Shown: positions 33,480 through 45,726 of the stretch, piece after piece
Layout: each line of letters starts with the position of its first letter
How positions within the stretch are numbered: the first letter of the stretch is position 1
Assembly: GCF_033115175.1 (NCBI RefSeq)
Contig: NC_084834.1
Span: forward strand, 122,322,275-122,386,274
From: Lepus europaeus
Taxonomy: Eukaryota; Chordata; Mammalia; Lagomorpha; Leporidae
Length of the DNA stretch: 64,000 bases
Reading direction: 5' to 3'
Translations under genes and position numbers: made by a program
Notes under the pieces: generated by a model
Told to the model about the DNA's origin: nothing
What the model saw: only the letters and a program-made list of their open reading frames with translations
The model's database searches: none

Positions 33480-33730
33480 GTGGCAGGTAGCCAGCAGTCA
33501 CGGTGCCCACCCCCGCGTCAGAGTGCCTGGGTTCAAAACTCTACCCTAGCTCCTCCAGCTCCCCGCTAATGCACTCTCTGGGAGGCAGCAGGGGATGGCT
33601 CGAGGCACTGGGTTCCTGCCACACCCGTGGGACTGAGTTCTGAGCTCCTGGCTTCAGCGCAGCCCAGTCTCACCTTTGCGGGCATGTGGGGAGTAAACCA
33701 GCAGACGTGTGTGTGTGTGTGTGTGTGTCA
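33480..33730 (+). mobile_element. CSINE, old, with GT tail
   Basis: 'ccccgctaatgcactctctg' and 'gggagtaaaccagcagacgt', then (GT)n at 33708-33728 in place of the usual CT tract. Confidence 0.75.
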
Positions 33731-34038
33731 AGTACATAACAAGTTAAAAAGCACAGTTAACCACGGCTAAGCCTCAAGTTTCTCATCCTCACACAGATCT
33801 CCTTGGGGCGGGGGTGAGCACAGGCTACCTGGAGCGTTTGTAAAAGCCTGGAGCGTCGTCCGCGCCCTGTAAATATGAGCCATGGGGGTGGAGAATGAAT
33901 GACCTCCTTTGAACCTCCCAGCACGTGCAGGGGCTGCCCATCTTCCGGGGCGGCAGCCTGAGATTAAGCGAGGCCAGGGAACGCGTCCTCGGGTGACCCA
34001 GGCAGCCTGGCACACTCGTATCCTCATTCCAGGATCAG

Positions 34039-34060
34039 GGATTTTTTTTTTTTTTTTTTT
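34039..34060 (+). repeat. Poly-T run
   Basis: About 21 T with no SINE attached. It may be the remnant of an A-tail inserted in reverse. Confidence 0.8.
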
Positions 34061-34685
34061 TGGCGGCTTCTCTTCCTGTGTCGCCATGGAAACAGCACTG
34101 CCCAGGTGTTTGTCGGGCTGCTCCGGGCATTTATCATTCACTAGGACCGGGTTAGGAGACAGAGATGGATTCAGAACCAGGAAAGTTAACTGCTTTGTGA
34201 GCTAACCCCCTCTGGCTAGCACACTTGGGTCATTTCTGGGGCCAGCTAAAATCCTGCTAGACACGGAGCTTTCCAGCTCACACGATTATTTTTCCACTGT
34301 GGCAGGCAGAACAGGGCAGGGGTCCCAAATATGCTGTTTGCAGTGTCAGCCAAGAATGTTCTTGGCTTCCTAGCGATAGATGAAGGAAGTCATCTGGGCA
34401 CCTTTCCTCCTGGATGCTGCGCGGGCTCCAGGGACAAGGACAAGGCACTGGCACAGGTGTGCCAGCCTCTCCATCCTGGACACGGACTCTGCAGGTCTGA
34501 GGTGTCCTTGGGGACAGGCAGGTCGAGTGGCATTATCATCACCAGCACGCACTCTCAGGATGGACCCTGGCTCCCAGCTTGCTGGGCGCGTGTCTGGGCA
34601 ACAGCACGGGCGTCCTGAGTTAGCACCACCACCACCATCACCATCATCACGGGCATCAGCCACACGCGGTGACTATGAGATGAGA

Positions 34686-34958
34686 CTTTTTTAGTTGGTA
34701 AGTGGAGTTGGAGAGAGAAGGAGACACAGATTGTCCATTTGCCATTCCCTAAATGGTCGCATTGGCTGGGCCTGAAGCTTCATCCTCTGGGTCTCCCACG
34801 TGGCTGGCAGCACGGGGTCATCTTCCACTGCTTTCCCAGGAGCATTGGCAGGGAGCTGAGCCAGAAGTGGAGCAGCTGGGGATCAAACCGGCGCCCACAG
34901 GGGATGCGGGCATCACAGACAGCAGCCGAACCTGCTACACCACTAGGCCAAGCCCTAA
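34686..34958 (-). mobile_element. CSINE, reverse orientation
   Basis: 'cttccactgctttcccagga', 'ggatcaaaccggcgcccaca' and head end 'acaccactaggccaagccct'. Confidence 0.85.
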
Positions 34959-35934
34959 ACTGGACATTTCCAAGTCCCTAATGGAAAGGAGTTGGAATGC
35001 CCCAGCATGTGGAGACGATAGGTGTCGGGGTGATGGGTGCGTTACCCTGATCTGCTCACTATACGCTGCCTCTGTGCACGGAAGCACCACCTGCACCTTC
35101 GCCACGTGTCAATCAAAGGCATGCGCTTAAAACTTGTGTGAAATGGTTAAGGGGGCAAAAAATATGGAAACGGGGCAGGAAAGGGGAAGGAGACGGGAAC
35201 AGCGCCACGCCCTCTAGGATGCAGGTGTTGTTTGCTTCTGCAAGTCTGAAAAGATTCGGGCTCCACAGATTGGCGCCCTGAGTCAGTGAAATATGGGGGC
35301 ATCGTGCAGTACACGTGTGTTCCAGCCAGGGGGCGGTAGACGCGCCAGGGCGTGCGGCAGCGGGCGGAGATGAACTGTGGGAAGTAGACAACCAGGCCCC
35401 CCCCGGGGAAGCCCTGTTGCCCAAGGCGGCCTCCTTGAGAGAGAGGTCTTGGGGCAGAGGCCAGGAGGGAGCCGGGCGCACGGCTGGGCCCTCAACTCCG
35501 AAGTCCACCTGCCTGAACGGCCACCTGCGTGATGGGCGGTGCCGGCCGTCAGCCCGACGCTTCCGCTCACCTTCCCCTGGGCCGGCTTGTTCCAGAACGG
35601 GGGAGGTGGAGGGAGTTTCATGGGTTCAATGTCGTCTTGGGTCACCTGCTCCGAGGACGCTTCCAGGTGGGATGGAAAACACCGGCGCCCACCCCCCGCT
35701 GGGCCTGGGTGCTCGCTCCGCGTTGTCTGCGGTGGACCCTTGTACGGATGTGTGTGCCGCTGACCGAGTGTCTCCCGGGGCCTCCCCGCCCTGGGTATCA
35801 CGTATGCATGCTGGGACCCTGGCTTCCAGGCCCTGAGTGCGGTGTGGACCCAGATCCAGGTGCTGGCAGACTGTTAACACCTTCCAGACCCCGCCGAGTA
35901 CCCCTGTTGCTTGTGATTTCTGTTTTAGCACGTG

Positions 35935-35956
35935 CGCACACACACACACACACACC
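35935..35956 (+). repeat. (CA)n microsatellite
   Basis: About ten CA units. Confidence 0.85.
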
Positions 35957-37602
35957 ATGAACCTTGGCAGAACACCCAAAATGCAATCTCTCCCAGGAGA
36001 GGCTGCGAGGTCCACCCCACCCCTGCAGGCCTACCCCACCCCTGCAGGCCTCCAAACGCACTTAGCGGGCTGCCAGGTCCTGCCCTAAACCCGCTCTGGT
36101 CCTGTAAAGGCACACCGCTCTTCGCGGACCCAGCCCTGGTTTTCTGAATCTTTCGCCTTTTGCTTGCGGCTTTTCTTAAACCAACAGTTGCATGCGTTGT
36201 GCACTGATGTTCTTCCCCGGCCTTTTCCTTCTGTGTCCTTCCCCTGGTCCGATCCCATGCTGTTGGTCTTTTTCCAACTTTCTGACATCCCCCTGAGCGC
36301 AAGGTAATTTTTCAAGAAATAATTACTCATTTTTACTGCACCGTGGTGCGGGAAGCATATTACTCAAATTCCTGTATTCCCCGGGGCCGTGTGTCATCTG
36401 CAGCCGCTGATGTGTGCGTGCTCATGTTTGCCAAATAGTCCTCTACCTATTTGTCATCCAAACGTATCCGCGCGTTTGTTTGTTCTTCCCTTCTTGGAGG
36501 GCAGCGTTTCGGGCTTTCCCCGTGGTTTTTACTGCCGCCTCTGCCGCTTTTCCTCGGAGCTCTGTGTTCTTTCAAGCTGCCTGGCCTGTTTTGTCAGGAG
36601 TCGGGGGAGCTTGCAGGTCTTCACTCCGCGCTCGGTGCTCGGGCCGGGTGTTGTCTCTGATGACCTACCTCGGAGGAACCCATTGTCTCCGACCCTCCCG
36701 CCCTGACTCGGGCTTTCAGAGCTGTGCGTGATCCTAAGCGTTTCTGACACTTGACCGAAGAGGGGCCTGCTCTTTCCAGTCGAGAGGAAGAGCGGGTGGC
36801 TGGGGAGGGAGTGCGGGGCCCTGAGTTTCTTTAGGAAACAGTGGAATGTGCTGATCGGAGCGGCGGGCCGGCCTCTCCTCCGTCCGAGGCACACGGCACG
36901 TTCCACTTGGCGGGCGTTTCGGCACAACTTCACGCTTCCTCCGAGAGATGCTCAGATGCAGCCCGACCTCCTCTTGGGTAGGACCGTGCCCAGCCAGCGC
37001 GAGGTGAGCGAGCGTCTTGCTGAAGCTTAGTCGGCAGCCGGCGGCGTCCAAGCTGGGAGGAGACCTCCACCCTCCCACCCACAGGAGACTCCTGCAACCA
37101 GAGCACACGTTCCTGCACTGGCTCTCTGGGCTCAGTCCATGCCCTTGTTTTACTCAAGAGCAACGTTTGAGCCCAGGAAGTCAGGACACTCGCATCTGAA
37201 CCACCCGGTGCTTACGGGGACAGCTCCTCTGAAAGCTTAGTTTTAAAACTTGCTGTGGGCACATCCTGACCGTGTGGGGCGTGGGTACCAGGAGCCACGG
37301 CGCGTGAAGCCTTACAGAGCACAGAGCGGGAGCTCATCCAACAAGTTAGGACGGCGTCAACTCCTGCGATGGAAAAAATGTTTCCATGAGCCAGGTGCTG
37401 CTGTTGCTAAGGCAGGCATTTCGCTGCCACAAAGCCTTCCGTTTTAAAAGTCCTAAAAGATTTGCACTGAACACAAAAGCAAAGGCTGGGGCCCACTGAG
37501 CATCTTAGCAGCTCAGATGTTCCTCACCCAGCAAATGCCATGGCCTCTGCCGTTCTCTCCATAGACAGAGGCTAATGGACATGCCGACGTCACAAGGTGT
37601 TG

Positions 37603-37653
37603 CGTGGCAAAGCTCGTGGAAACTGGAATTAAAAGTTTATGTTGGTGCCAAAA
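37603..37653 (+). mobile_element. Palindromic mariner-like miniature element, half copy
   Basis: 'aaagctcgtggaaactggaa' and 'aaagtttatgttggtgccaa' represent only the left half. The right half is missing where a (TA)n run and a CSINE follow. Confidence 0.5.
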
Positions 37654-37671
37654 TATATATATATATATATA
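37653..37671. repeat. (TA)n run
   Basis: About nine TA units at the end of the following CSINE's reversed tail. Confidence 0.85.
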
Positions 37672-37900
37672 TTTAATTTATTTCTAAGGCAGAGTGACAG
37701 AGAAAGAGGGAGAGACAAAGATCTTCCATCCAGTGGTTCACTCCCAAATGGCCACAATAGCCGGGGCTGGGCTCCGGCAAAGCCAGCAGCCAGGAACTTC
37801 CTCCGGTCTCCCACAGGGGTGGCAGGGGCCCAGGTACTTGGGCCATTTTCTGCTTGCTCCGCCAGGCACCTCAACAGAGAGCTGGATCAGAAGTGGAGCA
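37669..37900 (-). mobile_element. CSINE, reverse, head missing
   Basis: Runs from the tail (aatttatttctaaggcagag) to 'gatcagaagtggagcag' and stops there, where the next CSINE begins. The remainder of its head is not found on the other side. Confidence 0.88.
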
Positions 37901-38152
37901 GGGGCCGGCGCTGTGGCATAGAAGGTTAAGCCTCTACCTGCATGTTGGCATCCTATATGGGTGCTGGTTCAAGTTCAGGCTGCTCCACTTCTGATCCAGC
38001 CCCTGCTAGTGTGCTTAGGAAAGCAGCAGAAGATGGCCTAAGTCCTTGGGCCCCCGCACCCTTGTTGGGGACCCAGAGGAAGCTTCTGGCTTCAGCCTGG
38101 CCCATCTGCGGCTGTTGCAGCCATTTGGGGAGAAAACCTGTAGATGAAAGAC

Positions 38153-38196
<44 letters not shown>
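37901..38196 (+). mobile_element. CSINE, forward, abutting a reverse CSINE
   Basis: Head ggggccggcgctgtggcata, full body and a CT tract at 38152-38194 running into a GT-rich stretch. Together with the previous element it forms an inverted pair with no spacer. Confidence 0.93.
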
Positions 38197-38197
<1 letters not shown>

Positions 38198-38344
38198 CGT
38201 ATGTCTGTGTGTGCGTGTGCATGTGTGTCTTGGTATCTGGGGCCTTTGATGGCAGACAGAGCCCTTGATGGTGGCTGTGCCAGATACTGCAACCTGCTGT
38301 GACCACCGCGGATCCAATTAGAGTCAGGAAACTTAGTGGAGGTG

Positions 38345-38365
38345 GAAAAAAAAAAAAAAAAAAAC
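38345..38365 (+). repeat. Poly-A run
   Basis: About 20 A without an attached SINE body. Confidence 0.85.
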
Positions 38366-39599
38366 ATTGTAAAGCACACTGTCCTTTCAGGGCTGGCTCC
38401 GCTCCAAGTGAGACCCGCCTGACCTCCTCCTCCTGCTGGGTCCCCTTCCCGGTCAGCTGTCGGGGCCGTGGCCAGGCGGGACTCTCCACTGAGGTTAATC
38501 GGCCAGCTGCCTCCTCCCTCTGATTGCTTCCAGATCTTCCCGAACATCTTGTCCGTATTCAGGGTCTTCAAACGCCGTCTCTTTCCCTCCTCCACCCCAA
38601 CAGGTCCCTTCTTCCCAAATGTCCAACTGAGCCCCCACCCCCGGCTGTGATGATAATGAGAGTGGACACTAATGGCTACAGCGTTTTGCTTTGTGCCTGG
38701 TGTCGCCGGCGAGCCGAGCACCTGCGAGGTCCCCGGCTCCTTCCGTGGAAGCTTTTGGGTCCCAGATGAGTCGAGCGAGACTCGGGCTGCTGCAAGAAGA
38801 GGTTTTAACAGGAAACACGCCATGCAGCGGGCTGAAGCCTCCGTCAGAGCGGGTGGATTGACACTAACTTTTCCAGAACGTAGGGCTTGCTCAGGTTCGC
38901 TGTGGCTGGCGTGCAATCCAGAGATTTCTCCCATCGCACACCGACCTCTCATCGCGTGCCTGCCCCGCCATGTAGCCGCCACCCCCGTGGAACTCCGAGG
39001 AAAGCTACTCCCGGGGCGGGGAGGGGCTGTGGCTGGCAGAGGTGCCTTTCGGGTGTGGCTGCCGACATGGCCTGCGTGGGCGGCCCCCGTCCATAGCAGT
39101 CTCACGTCAGGCCGTGGAGCAGGCACTGTCCCTGCCTGGGGCCACGTGTGATGTGCAGGCGCCCTTTCCTGTGCTCTGGGTCCTGTGCTTGGCAGTGGGG
39201 TTTTGTGCTTCTGGGGCTTTCTTTAATGACACATGAATATTGAGCCAATGATGGATGGGGAGCCGTTGTGGGCAAATCTCTTTCTGCACTCTGTGTCCCT
39301 CGCTGTTTCCTGTTCAGGTTGAGAACAGTTGGAGAAGCAGTCGCCGGAGAGCAGGGGCTGTGCCAGCCCCGGAGCAGAAGGAGGTGGGCGAGCTGGATCC
39401 TGTGTTTCGTGGGGAAGGAATGCAGCTCTTTCACTCCCTCCCTGGCTGTGTCCTGGCTGTGGCTGGGGGAGGCCTCTATGGAGCTCAGGTCCCAGGTCCG
39501 CGAGGCTGGGGAGATGGTGCAGAGGCCGGGGCCAGGTTGTGCATGGTTCCAGGCAGCATCGGGGGTCTCGGGGCCTGACAGGTGAGCCTGGTGTTGGTT

Positions 39600-41772
39600 G
39601 CAAGGTTTGCTGGAGACGAGGGAGAGAGAATATGAAAACAAATGAATGGATGGGAATGTGGAAAGAAGGCCTACACCATTCCTTTGCAACCACTCCCTTT
39701 GCTGTATGTGATGCTATAAAAGGAATACAACTGACAATGTTTTCTACAGAACCTGCGTGGGCCCCCCGTGGCTCTCTCCGCTCTCCACCCAGCACAGGGA
39801 CGACAGAACCTGGCTGCCAGGCACAAGCTTTGGAAAGGGGGGGCCCCTGAGGGTGCTGATCGCCAGTTCAAAGCACTTACAGGCACGCTTGTCATTTCTT
39901 TATGAGTTGCTGGGTGTTTGATGCCATAGAAAGTGCCAGATGTTCTTTTTGCAAAACAGCAATGCCCCTATCCACCCTGAGCACACCATAGGGCAGAAAA
40001 CCTTTGGTGGGGGCTTGGTACACCTGGCCCCACGACCACACCAAAATGCAGGAGGATGGACTTGGTCATAAGCACTTTCTCCTAAGAACATTCTCATGGC
40101 CCAGGCCGTAGATCAAACAGTGGCCAACAAAGTCCCTTGTCCAGGTCGATAGAAACCATCACTCCAAGGCCAAGTTAGAGGTGCTTTATTGGGGAAAATA
40201 CAGATCTCGGTGCTGATGCTAATAGATCTTAGTGCCGCCGCTGGTCACTGCACCCAAGCCTCTTCGGCTGCAGGATTAGGCGAGGAAGAGAACCGGGAAT
40301 TACAGGGAGGCCAAGCAGTGATGGGTCGTGGGTGTCTTGTGCGTCGTGGTGGCATCCAAGGTCCCGAGAGGCATCTGAGGCCGGCATTCAAGGCCACCAT
40401 GTCCCGCTGGTATCCGTGATACTCTCTTGTGAGGATGCCATGCAAGAATGGATCCCCAAAGGGGGCAGGATGGCCCTGAGCGCTGACCCAGAGCTGGCCC
40501 CCTGGGTGGCCACGTGCACTTTTCTAACACCTGTTCTTAGAACACGTTGAGCTCTGCCACCCAGGCAAGGGAGGAAGAAACCTTTGTAGGAGCTGCCTGT
40601 GGCCTAGAGACATGCTAGATGCTCTGCCATGGCCACGCTCATGGAGGACACCCCTGCTGAGTGCAGTGCTGTGTTGGGGCCGGGACTTCCTGCACAGGGG
40701 ACATCCTCTCGGAACTCCTGTGGTTTGGTTTGTACTGAGACGGAGGGCATCGCCTCTGTGCAGAAATGGCCTTTGCTACTCTCTGCCAGTGTCCTCGTGG
40801 TTACATAAGGAAAGCCTGCCACCCCGTTGAGAGGAATGTCACCTCCAACAGAGTAAGGCAGTGCAGGTGGATCAGCCGCGAGGCCACGTGGTTGCCATCC
40901 CGGAAAGCCTCTCCCGTGCGCTGGCCTCACCACCCAGCACTCGCGCCCTGCATTTGAGCCTCCCCATCGGCAGAGCGGGGTGATGTGACTTCGTTAGCAG
41001 TCGTCAGTCGCTATACCATGGGAGAAGTAAAGTCAGCCCCAGCCCCCTGTGCTCATGAACCAGGCCCATAGGTGAATGGGGAACAACGGAAGATGAGAGA
41101 CAGAGAAAGCGAAGGGCAGGGCTGACCTGCAAGGACCCGGCATCCGCGCAGGCGTGAGAGTGCTCACGAACAAGGGTGAAGCTCACCCTGGAAACAAGTC
41201 CTGTCCACGCTGCTGTGCGGCGGGGGGCTGATCTGCTTTATGCCGGTTTCCAACGTGGCCTTGGAGGTGAGCGGAGCAACTTGGAGTTTGTTATTCCTGA
41301 CCCAGGGCGGATGTTTCACGCGGGGCAAATCAAGGTGCGGATTCTCATAGCACGGCGATAATAACATCGCTGGAGAAAGACAGGGTTCAGTGACGTTTGC
41401 AAAGGGGACAGAAAGAGGCAGCCGTGGGCAACCAACCCACACGGCCTGGCCTGGCTCGTCTGTAGACCGCTCGCTTCCTTTGCAGGGAAACTAGGATTGG
41501 AGAGTCGCATACAGCTTCCGTTAGAGGCTCTGTGCTCCTTAGAGAAGTCCGACCCTTTAACTTACGGTGCATCTAGAAAAGGCTGCTTCTGCTCCTCTCC
41601 GGATCCCTTACAACCCTGTGCACAGCTAATTATTCCAAGGAAATGACATAGCCGCCCATGAGCAGCTCCATGACTTCATAGGAAAACATTCGCACGTTAA
41701 CGGGTGAATAACAGCTTTCTGTCCTCCACCTACAAGCCCAAGCATTGCTTTCAAATGTCGTTTCTTCTTTAT
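39600..41772. other. Unassigned DNA with no recognised repeat
   Basis: Two kilobases with no CSINE. The minus strand has an AATAAA at 40185-40190 and a 109-residue open frame at 40604-40933, but I recognise neither a protein nor a poly-A tail. A decayed processed pseudogene or LTR is possible. Confidence 0.4.
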
Positions 41773-41985
41773 TATTATTTTTTTAATTTATTGGAGAGGC
41801 AGAGACACAGGGAGAGAGAGAGAAAGAGAGAGAGAGATCCCATCTGTTTATTCCTCAAATGCCTGTCCCTGCTGCCTCCAAGGGTCAGCGGTAGCAGGAC
41901 CCCCGAGCAGGGAACTGGAGCTGTGGGTCAAACCCGGAAATCCGCGGTGGGACTTGGACATCTTAACTGCTGGTTAAATGTCCAC
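41773..41985 (-). mobile_element. CSINE, old, reverse, partial
   Basis: AG-rich tract, 'catctgtttattcctcaaat' and 'gggtcaaacccggaaatccg'. The middle third is missing. Confidence 0.65.
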
Positions 41986-42015
41986 TCGAATGTCATTCTT
42001 CAGAGGCCCCGTCCC

Positions 42016-42364
42016 GGGCGGGCACGGTGGCATAGTGGGTAGGGCCACCGCCTGCATTACCATTATCCCTTATGTGTGCTGGTTCAAGTCCCTGGTGCTC
42101 AACTTCCGATCAAGCTCCTTGTTGTGGCCTGGGAAAGCAGTGGAGGATGGCCCAAGCCCTTGGACCCCTGCACCCATGTGAGAGACCCGGAGGAAGCTCC
42201 TGGCTCCTGGCTTCGACTTGGCCCAGCCCCAGTCATTGCAGCCACTTGGGGAATGAACCAGCAAAGAGAAGATTCTCTCTCTCTCTCTCTCTCTCTCTTT
42301 CTCCTCTCTCTCCTCTCCCTCCCCCTCCCTGTAACTCTGCCTTTCAAATAAATGAATCTTAAAA
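42016..42364 (+). mobile_element. CSINE, full-length
   Basis: Head 'gggcacggtggcatagtggg', body, CT tract (42272-42330) and tail 'ctgcctttcaaataaatgaa'. Confidence 0.93.
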
Positions 42365-42435
42365 GAGGCCTTGTCTGAGGGATCCTCTTGGTGACGCTTC
42401 GTATGATGCCATGAGACGGGCAGGTGAAGCGTGTT

Positions 42436-42700
42436 GGGGCGGGTATTGTGCAGTGGGTATAGCCATGTCAGGGGACACCTGCTTCCTGTATCGGAGTATC
42501 CGTTAGAGACGTGGCTACTCTGCTTCCCACCCAGCTCCCTTCCTGCTGATGCCCCCTGGGAGACAGCAGATGACGGCTCAAGTACTTGGGCCCCTGCCAC
42601 CCGTGTGGGAGACCTGGATGGAGTTCCTGGCTCCTGGTGGCCTGGCCCAGCCCTGGCCATCGTGGGCATTTGGAGAGTGAACCGGTGGGTGGTTGATTGC
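42436..42700 (+). mobile_element. CSINE, 3' truncated
   Basis: Head 'ggggcgggtattgtgcagtg' and body to 'ggagagtgaaccggtgggtg'. No CT tract or tail. Confidence 0.85.
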
Positions 42701-43257
42701 TCGCCTTTCCCAGCCAGGCTACCCATGCTGCCAGGTAGACAAAACCTGCGCCTAGGACTTGTGCAGGGCCTGTCCCTGTCACCAGGGGGCCATGTGCCTC
42801 TAGACAGGTCCCCCTGGAATGAGGTCCCCCTGCTGTGCAACCCAGGAAAGCAGAAAACAGGTGCCCTGGTGGCATCTTGGGACCCTTAAAGGGACAGAGA
42901 GCATCAGCATGGCCGGTTCCTGGAGAGGACATTTCTGGGCGATGACGCCAGCAGGTGCTTCCCACGGCAGCTGGGAGCCTCCCCGGGGGGACATGGGGTG
43001 GAATCCACCCGAGCCGCGCCTGCTGCCTGGGGTCCCACAGGAGCCCTTCCAGCACACAAGACATGAAGACTGCCAGGGGCTCCGCTGTCCGCTCTGTGCC
43101 TGCTGTGGTCACATTGCTTCCTAACCGACACCGGTCGCTTGCCTGTGAGGGCTGTGTCACCTGGCGGAGGGTCACCATAGTGAAATGCCTGAGGCCGCCT
43201 GGCTTTATAAAGGACCCAGGTCTGCCTTGGCTTGCCATTGCCGAAGCTCAGACCCCG

Positions 43258-43277
43258 CCCCCCCGGGGGGGGGGGGC
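43258..43277 (+). repeat. C-run followed by G-run
   Basis: About eight C then about eleven G, a small perfect hairpin. Prone to sequencing error. Confidence 0.7.
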
Positions 43278-43761
43278 TGGCCTCTGGGGCTGGTGTTCTT
43301 GCTGTCAGAGTCATGAGGTGGCAAGGGGACGTCGTCTCATGGCCAGACACAGGGAGCACGCAGCTCCACCCTAGTGACCCGATCTAATCCGAGCCCTTCT
43401 CCAAGCGTCGTTGGATTAAGTAGCCGCTCCCGTTAGTCCATTAACAAAAGACTGAAGACTGTGTTCCTGCGTGAACATGGGAGCAGCCACGTGAGCCGCA
43501 GCAAGGGCTCTGGGGGGGCTGTGCTCTGGACACGAGCTGACAGCTCAGAGGTGTCCCCTCGGGCTTGCTGGGCTCGGTCAGGCGCGTTCTGGGAGAGGAG
43601 CCTGAGTATGTGGCTGGAGAGTGTGCCCTTCGCACAGCTGCTTCCCGAGAGCTTTAGCACCGCCCAGGTGGGAGTCTAACTTTAGAAGTGGTGTTGCCTG
43701 TGTGTGTCATTGGAAGACTGAATAGATTTTTAGGGTCAGCTTTGGGCTTACGTAGGATGGT

Positions 43762-43829
43762 ACCTCAAAAAGTTCATGGGGAAATGGAATTAAAAAACAA
43801 GTTTATTTTGGTCCAAGAAATTTTGAGTG
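43762..43829 (+). mobile_element. Mariner-like miniature element, left part, split by a CSINE
   Basis: 'cctcaaaaagttcatgggga', 'aaacaagtttattttggtcc'. The right part resumes at 44120. Confidence 0.6.
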
Positions 43830-44119
43830 GCTGGAGTTATGATGCATTGAGATAAGCCGCTGCTTGCAATGCCAGCATCCCATATGGGTGCCGGTTTATG
43901 TGCCGGCTGCTCCACTTCCAATCCACTTCCCTGCACCTGAGAAGGCAGCAGAAGATGGCACAAGTTCTTGGGTCCCTCCCAGCCACAGGAGACACCCAGT
44001 GGAGCTCCTGGCTCAGCCCCAGCGATAGCAGCCATCTGGGGAGTGACCCGGCAGATGGAAGTAATTTCTTCCTCTTCCTTTCTCTATTACTCTGCCTTTC
44101 AAATAAATCTTTTTTAAAA
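43830..44119 (+). mobile_element. CSINE inside a mariner-like miniature element
   Basis: Body with 'gccagcatcccatatgggtg' and 'gagtgacccggcagatggaa', tail 'ctgcctttcaaataaatctt'. Both flanks belong to the same palindromic element. Confidence 0.88.
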
Positions 44120-44177
44120 AAATGTTGAAACCCATGCACAATATCCATTTTTTCATGAATCTTTTGAAGACCCCTGG
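44120..44177 (+). mobile_element. Mariner-like miniature element, right part
   Basis: 'cccatgcacaatatccattt' and the end 'catgaatcttttgaagaccc', completing the element begun at 43762. Confidence 0.55.
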
Positions 44178-44262
44178 TATGCATGGACATAGGCCTTTTT
44201 GACACCAAAATAAACTTATTTTTCATTCCATCGTCCATGAACTTTGTGAAGTCTCCTCGTGT
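44178..44262 (+). mobile_element. Palindromic mariner-like miniature element, adjacent copy
   Basis: 'tatgcatggacataggcctt', 'gacaccaaaataaacttatt' and the arm 'gtccatgaactttgtgaagt', directly after the previous copy. Confidence 0.55.
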
Positions 44263-45057
44263 TCCTTAGGACAGCACCAAGGGCCTTTAATTCCCCTTCA
44301 GCTAGAGGGGTGATCTCCAGTCCTCAGAGCGGCCGTGCTGCCTCCACCCTGAACACTTAGAACCCGAGCTCACAGCCAGGGCGTGCGGTGGAACAAAGCG
44401 CAACGTCCCGAGCCGGCCAGAACTTGTCCCGGGATCCCTCTTAGAAGTCTGAGCGTTGCTGATGCACAGGGTCAAGAAAAATGAAGTGCAGAGACCGGGG
44501 TTCAAACGCGTTGCAGACGTGGGGGCCTCGCTCGTGGTGCACACAGCGGTTGCGGCTCTGTGCCCGCCTGGACGCTGCCCCGGGCTGATATGTTTACATG
44601 GTAGGGAAGCCTCAGAGCAGTCCAACCCTAACAACTGCTTTCAAGCTAAAATAATTTACAAGACACACATTTTGAAAGGTAAATATTGTCCCAACCACCG
44701 TCTATTTCCGCGTGCCTTGTCCGGAACGCTGGGGGAGTGGAGTATGAAATGGATCTGTATCAGAACCAGGCTGCGATGCAGGTTTTTAAAAAAATCATTT
44801 GGGGAGTCAGAGGATGTCCAGTCTAGGCCTCTCAGCTGACAGACGAGAAGACTGAAGCCCTGCTCGAGAGGTTTGCCTAAGAGAATGTAGGGCAGAGGCT
44901 TCCTTTCTGATCCAGTTTTCTGCTGACCGTAGAGGTCTGCTGCCCAGCGGCGTTCTTTCTCTCGTGCACAACAGTTCCTTGCTCCAGATATGTAGAGAAA
45001 AATTCTCCAGCAGTGCCCATAGAGTTTCTCTTGCAGGAAGAAGAGCAGGAAGCCTGG

Positions 45058-45110
45058 GGCGGTGTGTGTGAGTGTGTGTGAGTGTGTGTGTGTGTGTGTG
45101 CGTGCGCACC
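45058..45110 (+). repeat. (GT)n with GA interruptions
   Basis: GTGTGTGTGA-type run of about 50 bases. Confidence 0.85.
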
Positions 45111-45344
45111 CATGCATGGGGAGCTGGGCTGCCACCATGCGGTACCACAGGCTGAATGGTCTCAGCAGTAGAAATGCTACAGTTCTGGGAGCCCAGGACC
45201 CGGGTGTGTGCAGGACCGGCTTCTGCTGTGGGCTGTGAAGGTAGGGTCTGCCCCAGGCCCCTCTCCGTGCCTTTGCAGTCTCCCTCTGCACCTGTCTGTG
45301 TTCTAATTTTGTCTTTCTCCAAGCGTGGCCATATCGGGTTAGGG

Positions 45345-45480
45345 CCCACACTGATGACCTCATTTTAATTTAATTTATTTCTTTTAAAGGTCTCGTCTCC
45401 AAACACAGTCACCTGCTGAAGTATTAAGGGTTAGGACGTGAGCATACAAATTTGAAGGGGCCTCAATTCAGACCATACAG
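45345..45480 (+). mobile_element. Ancient repeat fragment, family not named
   Basis: 'gatgacctcattttaattta', 'ggtctcgtctccaaacacag' and 'gggttaggacgtgagcatac' match a widespread old mammalian repeat. Related to the fragment at 26284. Confidence 0.4.
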
Positions 45481-45494
45481 TGAGTGGGCACATG

Positions 45495-45640
45495 TTTTGT
45501 GTATTGGAGGGGCAGAATGGACCGGAGAGACAGACAGAGGAGTGCCACAAATGCCCACAATGGCTAGGGCTGGACCAGATGGACGCTACGAGCAGGGAAC
45601 CCAGTCTGGGTTCAAGAGTGGAGAGAGAAGTTCCAGGAAC
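45495..45640 (-). mobile_element. CSINE, strongly decayed, partial
   Basis: 'gccacaaatgcccacaatgg' and 'gagcagggaacccagtctgg' resemble the reverse CSINE body. No head. Confidence 0.5.
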
Positions 45641-45654
45641 CCCATGTGTGCATC

Positions 45655-45726
45655 CCCAGTTTTAGCAAACTATCAGCATTTTGTAACTTTATTTCAGCCT
45701 CTGCCTTTGGGGGACTGGAATATTTT
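45655..45726 (+). mobile_element. Old L1 3' UTR, left part
   Basis: 'aactatcagcattttgtaac' and the sequence to 45726 belong with 46109-46300. The two parts are separated by a CSINE insertion. Confidence 0.45.

Noticed and set aside
38092..39126. 344-residue minus-strand open frame
   Set aside because: Begins in unique DNA and ends inside a CSINE with its AG-rich tract read as Arg/Glu; no domain.
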